A stretch of 64,000 bases of DNA from Icerya purchasi (Eukaryota > Arthropoda > Insecta > Hemiptera > Monophlebidae). This document shows positions 55,801 through 64,000 of this stretch, piece by piece. Both the position numbers and the translations under genes were made by a program. The DNA lies in NCBI GenBank assembly GCA_039619475.1, contig CM077116.1:380456760-380520759 (forward strand). The letters run 5' to 3'. Numbering within the stretch: position 1 is the stretch's first letter; each line of letters opens with the position of its first letter. The notes beneath the pieces were generated by a model. It ran no database searches. It was not told where the DNA came from and saw nothing but the letters and a program-made list of their open reading frames with translations.

Positions 55801-56047
55801 GCTTGCTGGTGTCCGAGCAAATTTCGATTAAGCGCCTCTTTAATGGTAGCATTTTTATAAGTCCTTCCTAGGTGGTTCTGTTTTATGTAATATATTTATT
55901 AATATAACAACATAGTATACATATTGGTTGATTAATGCAATTCCTTCCAATTGAGTGTTATCACATTTTACAACTTTTTTTACATTAATTACTTTATTTT
56001 ATTTAATATAAATCTACATTATTCTACAATACTTTATTTCTTTAACC

Positions 56048-56300
56048 TTAATATTTGCTCAGTTTTAAAATAAATGTGCATGTGTTGCTTTTACGATACA
56101 GAATTTCGTTAATTGTACATTTATCGAGTTGTTCAACCCTTTTATTCACAGGTTCATCAATTTTACAATCGAGATTTTTTATTGTTGCTAGTATATTGCA
56201 TCCTTGTAAAATGTGCTCTACATCATTTTGAAAGTTACACATATAGTACATTTGTCTAATACAGATTTAACATACCGGTTGTCAAATATAAATATAGTAA
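56048..56300 (-). pseudogene. Possible LINE C-terminal Cys/His fragment
   Basis: The minus-strand frame 56251-56048 reads MYYMCNFQNDVEHILQGCNI and then a Lys-rich end TFILKLSKY. The overlapping upstream frame ends FDNRYVKSVLDKCTIC. Joined by a frame change, this gives a C..C, D.EH, C order seen at LINE C-termini. No RT is attached, so the assignment is tentative. Confidence 0.4.
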
Positions 56301-56329
56301 TTTGAAACAAAATATAAATATAACAAATT

Positions 56330-57215
56330 AAATTGTACTCCCGACGCTTGTCTACTCTCCGTGATATGTTTCTTCTCCCTGGCTTCCAATGTCCCTCGAT
56401 GGTGCCATTCAGGACAAGTTGGAGTGAATGATACTTCTTTGGATTATATGGCCGTAATATTTTAATTTCCTGGGGCACGTATAGTGTGCAGGAGTTCAGT
56501 TTGCTTCGAAATTTTTCGCAGCATTCCCACACTGGTTCATATGGTCTCTGCATGAAATCTTTAACATGCGACGATATATGTGTACATGTCCGGTGCTTCG
56601 ATCTTTTTCTCAAGCGCAGACGTGAGATTCAAATTTTCCCACCGTAGAGTAGTACCGACCGTACGTAACATGACACTAGTTGGAGTCTTAGTTGCAGGTT
56701 AATGTCTTTTCGGGTTATTCGATTTTTTATATTTGAAAAGGCCGTTCTTACTCTTTCCATACATGATCTTATCTCGATTAACTCGGCTCTGTCTCCTCGT
56801 GAAACTAGGTTCCAAGGTACTGGAACTTAGGACTCTGTCAATGATTTGACATTTTTGAAATGATCTCAGTCTATGTACAGCTAGCCATTTTGTTTCGTTG
56901 AAATGTATTTCTAAGCCATATTCCTTGCTTATTTTGGTGACTCCATTAAGCATTTCTTGTAGCTTATTAATGTTATCGCAGATTACATATCATCCGCATA
57001 TCATACATTTGAAATACGACCGTTGCCTAATACCACCGTCATCTATGAGTGTTTGCTTGAAAATATCTTCTGAATATTATATATTAAAAAGTAACGATGA
57101 TAATATGCAACCTTGTCGTACACCTTTATTAATTGGTGTTTGTTCTGGTTCCATGTTCTCGCTTCTGATTTTTGTAGTTTAGTTCCAGTAAAGTTTACGA
57201 AGAATAAATATCGTC
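56330..57215 (-). pseudogene. Decayed RTE-type retrotransposon RT 3' half
   Basis: Read on the minus strand with frameshifts: KIRSENMEPEQTPINKGVRQ, then GCILSSLLFNI, a stop, then YSEDIF. The YADD site is lost around 56990. NKLQEMLNGVTKISKEYGLE, then IHFNETKWLAV (56699-56953) follows. Next come AETI..RKISKQTE-like remnants of the EMW..R.ISW block, and GTIEGHWKPGRRNISRRVDK (56221-56613). GVRQGCILS..LFNIY and the EGR..GRRRISW-like end place it with RTE-type elements. Orientation is opposite to the fragment at 53.6 kb, and it is a different, more decayed family. Confidence 0.75.
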
Positions 57216-60200
57216 GAGTAAATGAGTTACGCAATCAGCTGCTTCAAGGTCGAGTTTGAATCTAATACCGTAAGGAAAAAATATCCTGGTTCTCCAACTA
57301 CTAGTGAAGCCTGTTCTTAAATACCATTCCGAGGCTAGGAAGTCAGAGCAATAGGTCCATAGGATGAAGGTTTCGAAGGAGGTTTGTTGGATTTAATAAT
57401 TTGGATCATTATAAATTGGGAACATTCTTCAAGAAAAATTCCGCTGTACTAAAAAAAACATTAAAGTCAAAACGAGCGAATTTTTTACGTTTTCTCCTAG
57501 GTCATTAGGTACTGAGTATGTGTATGTAAAGCTATCCAGATCGGGGGAAGTGTCCTTTTTAGTTGTTACGGATGTAAAGAGTTTACGCTGCAATTAATTG
57601 AGCATGATAAGAATTGCGTATTGCTCTTAGTAGGACAAATTAGGATGATTCCTTTAAGGTGGGAACACAGGAAGGAACAAGCCACCATGTCAGTGAAGCC
57701 TTTGAGCCATGAGTCGTCTTTTCTATTTGAGAACGGATAGTTTTTATTTTCAAATCTGTTGGCAAACGATTCAGATCCCCGGGAGATCCCTATCGAATTT
57801 AGCATGATAGATTTTCCGCGTGGTTCTTTTTGACATCTTTAAAAATCTTCGTGAGTGTCAGGAGCAATCCTTTTATATGCAAGGTATGATTTCACAGTGC
57901 CCTCTTGTCGAAATCTCCTTAAAGCAGTGTTGCGTTAACATGTTATTCCGACAATCATTATTCCCACCAGGAAATGTCTCTTCTCTTTCCGCTACAGCAA
58001 TACGATCTTAAAACATTGCAATAAATAATTTCTTCATCTAATCGAGAAGTGACAGAGTTAACAATTTCTATTTTTTTTTCCAATATAGGTTTTTGCACTT
58101 AGCCCAATCTGTTCGCAGAATCGAGAGCATTGAAATTATGATTGTGAATTTAAGTTATTACAGATTGAAGATCTCACTACCTAGGGAAAATAGACAAACA
58201 TTCCGTGAACTATTAAGATGGATTTCTGAAGAGAGACTTAAGTCCGCGGGTTTGTTGGTATGATGAGGATTGACTATTCCAGTTGGGAAACCATCGTTTA
58301 ATGAACACAGATTTCAGCTGAAAAGAATGTCTAAGACCGCTTGACACTGTCAGTTCAGGCGCAGTCCCACATCGTGTGTAAAATATTAAAGTCCACAGCA
58401 AAAAATACAAGTAAAGGAAATTTTCCAGGAAATTAAGGATAACGTCGATACATGGTTAGGAGAATATAAAAATACTGAGAAATCCTTTATTGTTAAAACT
58501 TTGACTTCGTTTACCACCGGTGAACATATACACCAGGTTAAAGCAAAAGTTAACACTGCTTTTTCATAACTCTTATTTTATTTTATAAAATAGATTTTTA
58601 ACAGTGCTATTAATATCTGACGTTCCTACGTAGTGCTTAAATTGATCCTCTACACCAAAAAAAACAAAAAAAGAAAAAAAAAAGAAAACAAAATTAACAT
58701 AGTAAGGAACATAAATATTTGGATATAATTTTAGAAAATGTCGCAATTATTTTAAACGTAAGTATTTTACGTACTGCTAGATAAAATTTACCGAAAGTAG
58801 ACGAATAGCGAATATAAAAAGTCACGAAAACCTCAAGTTATTTTAAAAAAAAATGAAAAAAAAGAAAAACGATAATCTCTCCTAATTTAGTACGTAACTT
58901 CTATATAAAATAAATCTTGAAAATAATCCATTTTGGATTACTGAATAATAATATCAGACTAGCGATTCGATCAGGCTGTTAGACATTTAATTATAAAAGT
59001 GTGGACGAAAACTCCAAAGAATGAAAGAAAACAGCTAAAATTTGTGCATGATATATGTGATAGTGTGGACTCAGTAATGATTATTGTCTCACTAAAACTC
59101 CGTTTTTTAAATTACCTAGATCGTTATAGAGTTTCGCGTTTATTTATGTCTCCTTAATTCCATATGACCAGTATGATGGGCTCTGCTTTAATGTCTCGTC
59201 ATTAAATTTATTCAACAGAGCACTTGCACGGCACGCTGCATTGGATGTTCATTTCACTTACAGGTTTCGCAGTGTATAATCAATTATGATAAATTTAAAG
59301 GTCGCAGGGGGACGTCTATTAATTTTGTTTACATTTTATTATTCATCAAGGTTACGATGCTACAATATTACCATTTAAATAGCCTATAATTAATTTAGTT
59401 ATCGTTAAATATATTCGCACGAATAATCAATGTAAAAGAGCTAAAGTCTGCACTGGTCGTACGTGTAAAATAAATAAATAAATAAATAAATAAATATGGA
59501 ACGTAAACTCTAAAAGGAAATTCAGTTATCAAAAAAGGTTCCGAAGTAGCCTAATTACCTCCAAAAAGGAAGTGTTGAATAAAACTCGGTCAGAATTAAA
59601 ATCGGATCGTACAGGTGGTCTGAAAATACTGCTGTTTGCCGTTTATTTTTGTTAATGTGGATAAACGGAAGGGATGAGTCATGAGTCATTCTTTAATTAT
59701 TCAACAGAGATGTTTATAAGATAATTTCGACTGCAGATAATGAATAAGCTGCTGACTTAGACAGAAAAGTTTATATTCGATCTCAAACATGTTGACTTGA
59801 AAATAGATTAGCGCTTTTTTCATCTTTTTCCTTAGTTCTTTTTTAAGAGATGATCATTTTTCTATCCTAGTTATCTTTGATATAACTACATTCTTCATCT
59901 TACAATCATCTCCCTCCCTCTATCGGTAATCTTTCGATTGCCACTGTAGATTTGCTTTTCTCTTTGAACACGACCTTTTCTTCTAAGTTCACACTTTCCC
60001 TTACCACCTTCCTTTCATGAAATTTCCGTCTCTTAGAATTTCTTTTCATTTCACTCCCCCAATTAGTTTCACAATTACTGATCTGATTAATTTATCTTCT
60101 TGTAAACTAAATTCTATTTTCCCCTTTTTTTGTACCTCTTTATTTCCCTTTTTTCGTTGTTCTCTCTTATTTTCTCGTTTTTCCTTCTATATCCTTCAAA

Positions 60201-60290
60201 TATCCTGCAATGAAATGATTAAAGTTTAGAAGTTAATGGAAACTTTTTGTTATACCTCAAATATCGCATAAGTCAGTTCAAAACTTATCA
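57216..60290. other. Long stretch without recognisable genes
   Basis: No gene is supported. Short frames (57566-57805 minus, 57820-58011 plus, 58213-58410 minus) have no motif. From about 59820 the sequence becomes pyrimidine-rich and could be the decayed ORF1 region of the element that follows. Confidence 0.45.
59468..59494. repeat. (AAAT)n microsatellite
   Basis: About six to seven AAAT/TAAA units. Confidence 0.9.
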
Positions 60291-61818
60291 AAATATTCCA
60301 CTTGAAAAATTTCACAGTAGTCCGTTGGAACATTAATAGTTGCGGTATTATTCTCATTCTTATCCGAAAATGTATTCTTTTTTTCACCGATTTTCTTGCT
60401 CTTTCATTATCCTCTTCTTTTAGTTCCGCTTCATGTTTCTGCCTTTATTATCCTTATTCGGTCAACTTTATTTCCAAGTACAAATAAATTTTAATCCAAG
60501 TATTTTTCTCTCTTCTGTCCTTGCAAAAATTTTATTCCTTCTCTCTTTATCGTCATAGCTGATCGGAATATCTATTCTTCTTTTCGTAGCTGTTCAGATC
60601 GAAATGTTAATGGAACAGTTCTTGAAAATATTATCCTCAATCACGATTTCACCTTTCTGAATAACTCTAGCCTACTCTACATACTAGTTCTCCCATCATC
60701 AGCACTGTCGATCACTCCTTTTTTCAATTCCAAAGAAAAACTCAACCTCCTTTCGACCGATCTCCTTAGCTTTGTGCTTAAGAAAACTATTTGAAAATAT
60801 GCTTTATCTAGAACATAATAGTCTAGTTCTCCTCGATATGTTTGGTTCTTGAATGGCTTCGATTCTCCCGATTGTATTTGCTTCTTTCATCTCATGCTTA
60901 TAAGTAACTTTTTAAAACAATTTACTTTTGCCACTTTCATCGACATTCATTCTGTCATTGATAACGGTCCCCTTTTCTTTCTTAAAAACAAGATTCTTTC
61001 CATCGACATCCCCGTTCAAACCATATACCTCATTATTGGGTTTTTTCGAATTCGATCTTTCCAAACCTCTTTTTTCCATTTGTAGATGTGTTTCCACGAT
61101 ATTTCATAAGTTTCCGATGTAATTATTTTTAATATCCGTTCTCTTAATCTGCTTTCCTGTTGATTTCTTCATCTACAGTGTTTTTTTGCTAATGATATTC
61201 TACTTTTTTTCGTCTCCCAGTCTCATCACTATTAATGAAGAACTGAATAGCTCTCTATATGCATTTCTCGGTCAAAATTAGCCTGCAGAGCCCATATAAT
61301 CTTCTCTTAATCAAAATCTTTTTAAACCGACCATATGTTTTATTAGCCGATATTTTATTATATTATCTCGGTGTCGTCCTTGACAGTCGATCGTCCTTAT
61401 ATGATCTTATTACTTATACCTGCATATCTTACCTCAAGAAAAAGGAATTTGCTAAAAGCTCTTTTTCCTCATAAGTGGAGTGGACAAATATGAATTCTGT
61501 TTTTTTGTTTTTGTTTATATTAAACGTCCTTTCTTTTCAAAGTCAAGCAAATTCGTCATCCATTTGGTGTCTTTCGAAGTATTTAACTTTTACGGTATAT
61601 TCAAAATCTATTGATCATACCCTCCTTGGTGATCTTTTTTTATAAAACGTTTTCTTATCGATTCTTTCAAATTCCTGTTTTCCGTTTTAAAAAGTTGATA
61701 TTCTGTGCTAAAATATGCCTGTTCTTTCTCGTATTTCTAAACACTTTGTTTAGTTCTCCTTTTCATTTATTTAAATAATGATAAACTTTTTTACAGTAAA
61801 TTCTGTTGCTTGAATTTC

Positions 61819-61823
<5 letters not shown>

Positions 61824-61853
<30 letters not shown>

Positions 61854-63049
61854 TGAAAGCAACATCCTGTACCGTGTTTAACTGCTGTGGCTATTACAGT
61901 ACGAAGATGCGCAGTTTGTTTTTATAGATATCTGATTATTCCGCTAGTTCTGATAAATTGTGTTATGGATAAAATTGCATCGGGGGAATTCTCAAGAATG
62001 TTGGTGACTGTTTTGTTATTAATTGAAGGGGGCCGGTGAGGTGATAATGCTGGACAGTCGCATAGTATATGAGGAGTTGAGGGAGCAACATCTTGGCCAT
62101 AGAAAGGACAATTCGTAGGAGAGGGGGTTCTTTGCAAAATAAAATTATGCGACATGGCCGTATGGCCTATGCGCAAGCGGCTAAGTGCACAGAAATCTCT
62201 GCGGGAGATGCTTTTTTCTGGCCACCATGGTTCCGTTGAGGGTTTAATTAACCTCGAGAAAGTCTGACACGAGGACCAATGGGTTTTCCATAAGGACGTG
62301 AGATTATTCAAGATTATGTTCGAGAGATAAGGTGGAGGTGGGCTGTTACTAGGCGAGGGGCAATATATTTCTGCTCGGGCGGATGTATCGACGCGTTCAT
62401 TTCCAGGAATCCCTGCATGGCTGGGCGCCCACAGAAAGGATACGGAGCACTGTCTCTTAATAAGTTCGTATAATACCTGCTGGGTTCGAATTGCTACAGG
62501 ATGTTTGGTGAGGGTTAGAAATTGTCAATAAGGCCGCGGATGAATCAGATACCAGCAGGGCTTTCTGTGATGTAGGCTCTGTAGAAAGAAAATATTCCAA
62601 ACAGAAAAATACTGCGTATATTTCAGCATCCAGTACCGAGCAATTGTCATTCAGTCGAATGCTTCGAATCACGTCGCAGACTTCAAAGGAACAGGCGGTT
62701 GGGGAAGAAGTAGCCTCTGGGGTGGCCTTGGCAGCATCCGTGTAGAAAAAGACGTGGTCGGGGTATTTTTGCATTGTTGCTGTTGTCAACTGAACGATAT
62801 TCGGGTGCAGGGGTTTATTATACTTCGTCAGGGAAAAGTTAACATCAATGTTTAAAGGGGCCCACGGCGGAATCATGATGTTAGGAGCTAGGTTAGGGAA
62901 AGGGATTACGCTCACGTTGTGCTGCGATAGGAGAGCCAGGATTTCTGGGAGAGGGTCATTAGGGAACTCTGGGGTGTTGGGGAGGTCATTTGTGTCAATA
63001 GGGCAGGCGCGTTTACTAGAGAAAAGAGCGAGGGTCTCACGGTGGTAAT
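61824..63049 (-). mobile_element. RT/RNase H LINE, copy 2 (5'-truncated, 11-bp target duplication)
   Basis: Nearly identical to the 3' 1.2 kb of copy 1 (44529-45750). The duplicated target AATTTCTTACT stands at 61813-61823 and at 63050-63060. A poly(A) (T-run about 61824-61852 on plus) marks the 3' end. Relative to copy 1, by eye, there is a 2-base deletion near 62512-62515 (GTGAGGGTTAG against GTGAGGGGATTAG) and a substitution near 62998-63001. The deletion breaks the RNase H frame into 61922-62515 and 62515-63049. It is inserted in the decayed I-type element. Confidence 0.95.
61922..63049 (-). pseudogene. RNase H and C-terminus of RT/RNase H LINE, frameshifted
   Basis: The N-terminal part (63049 down to about 62515) holds YYHRETLALFSSKRACPIDT, then FFYTDAAKATPEA, DAEIYAVFF and LVSDSSAALLTISNP. 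After the 2-base deletion the old frame would end at HQTSCSNSNPAGIIRTY. The correct frame resumes and includes NNLTSLWKTHWSSCQTFSRL to the end IRTSGIIRYL at 61922. The RT domain is absent because of truncation. No function is expected. Confidence 0.92.
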
Positions 63050-64000
63050 AATTTCTTACTATTGAATTTGGTTTTCCTCCGTATAAGTTAACCTTCGTCA
63101 GCTGTTGTAACGAATTCAGTGTCATATATTAAACTCTGTTTTTCTTTCGCCTTCTATAATTTCGCTGATGGTTTTGAAAGTGATGTGAGAGCTGCCTTTA
63201 TATTTCTAGACTTCCTACTCCCTTAAAAGCTTTCAACTTCTTTTTTTTTAGTTCATTTTTATAGCTGAACCTTATGCAATTCATTGAGAAATTCTTTTCA
63301 TTACATTGCAACTGTCCTGCTGGCTATATGCTCTCCTGTTTCGCCAACTTCATTTGATTACGCTATTCCACCCAAGCTTATTCTCATCGTTCATCCATTC
63401 CTAATTCGATCTAAATTTATTTTCTTCGGTCCTCCAGCCATTAGGGTATTTCAAGAAATAAAAACGCAATTAACTCTCTGGTACGTTTTATCTGTATTAA
63501 TGGTTAATTTATCAATAAATCTTGAGTTCGAAAAAAAAATTTATTTTACCATAACATGTTCATTTTAAAAAAACGGTTCAAAGTCTATTCCTCTTCATTT
63601 TTTAATACTACTACTTTTATCTTTAAATATGACCTAATTTTTTTTCGCGATAACTAAACGTTCTTGGCTCTCCATTATCTTAGTGGTTCCACCACTTTCT
63701 TTTATTTTTCGATTTTCAACCTTTCCTCTTACTACTGCATTCTTGATCCTGTAGACCATAACTGTGTTTGCATCTCCGGTTACATTCTTTGCTAGTGTCC
63801 TCTTCTTCCTCAGTACCGTTCGGTTCTTTATTGTCAGGTTTTAAGTTTGGGTATTTCTACTACTTACTGTGTGACATATATTCTTGCTCTCTCTGGATTA
63901 GCTGTTGTTCCTGTGATAACCGCCTTCATCTTCTGTGTTTTAAAATGTTATATATTTTATCATTTTTGATTTCCAGCCTCTCTATTGTTGCTCTTATTTG

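Larger units (their letters stand above)
60300..64000 (+). pseudogene. Decayed I-type LINE: endonuclease, RT and RNase H relics
   Basis: A pyrimidine-rich relic in many frames. Endonuclease start: FTVVRWNINSCGIILILIRK (60302). RT: IPKKNSTSFRPISLALCLRK then LFENMLY (about 60725-60810), ATFIDIHSVIDNGPLFFLKN (60928-60990), and YLGVVLDSRSSLYDLI (61360-61410). After the inserted element (61824-63049) come NFADGFESDVRAAFIFLDFL and VFIAEPYAIH (about 63155-63290), which look like the first two RNase H motifs. The end near 63860-63925 (ATTCTTGCTCTCTCTGG, GTTGTTCCTGTG) resembles the tail at 28.02 kb. No open frame exceeds 94 codons. Domain order supports the I/R1/LOA group; the right end lies outside the window. 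Confidence 0.7.

Noticed and set aside
57566..58410. Short frames on both strands as small genes
   Set aside because: No motif, weak composition signal, and mutual overlap with other frames in AT-rich DNA.

Overview
The window is AT-rich, non-coding-dominated animal DNA. It has eukaryotic non-LTR retrotransposons with poly(A) tails, a Helitron, a mariner-like element, foldback repeats and long dinucleotide microsatellites. There are no operons, ribosome binding sites or bacterial gene spacing. The mix of Jockey-type, RTE-type and RNase H-bearing I/R1-type LINE elements plus Helitron and mariner suggests an arthropod, probably an insect with a large genome. I cannot assign an order from sequence alone. 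I see no convincing host protein-coding gene, tRNA, rRNA or CRISPR array.

Layout. 0-1.5 kb: badly decayed LINE reverse transcriptase (RT). 1.5-14.4 kb: non-coding DNA with compound (AC)(AT)(GT) microsatellites, a cluster of perfect palindromes near 9.4 kb, an AT-embedded repeat near 10.7 kb, and three decayed RTE-type 3' ends, two of which end in triplet-repeat tails. 14.4-16.6 kb: decayed RT/RNase H element interrupted by about 0.6 kb of other DNA. 16.6-28 kb: mostly unassigned, with three notable inverted repeats (20.05-20.30, 20.37-21.37 and 22.82-23.19 kb). 28.2-32.4 kb: a three-level nest in which a mariner-like element (30100-31007) sits in a Helitron (28368-31915), which sits in an older repeat. 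An inverted copy of that repeat at 43.9-44.4 kb preserves the empty site. 32.9-34.3 kb: a 284-bp-period tandem repeat and a foldback element.

34.7-43.7 kb: two Jockey-clade elements head to tail. The upstream copy (A) is 5'-truncated with three frameshifts. The downstream copy (B) has two uninterrupted ORFs, a gag-like protein with zinc knuckles (553 aa) and an endonuclease-RT (889 aa), joined by an overlapping stop-start TAATG; it could be active. 44.5-47.1 kb: a minus-strand RT/RNase H element with a long open frame and a 7-bp target duplication. A near-identical, further truncated copy lies at 61.8-63.05 kb with an 11-bp duplication, so this family moved recently. 47.1-57.2 kb: fragments of at least five further LINEs, a second copy of the 20.4-kb foldback element, and three members of the AT-embedded repeat family. 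57.2-64 kb: non-coding, then a decayed pyrimidine-rich I-type element (endonuclease, RT, RNase H relics) that hosts the 61.8-kb insertion.

The window reads as a retrotransposon graveyard with two recently active lineages: Jockey B and the RT/RNase H element. The most useful observations are the intact Jockey with its TAATG coupling, the Helitron with its in-window empty site, the two target-duplicated RT/RNase H copies, and several uncharacterised foldback families, one with a hammerhead-like core motif.
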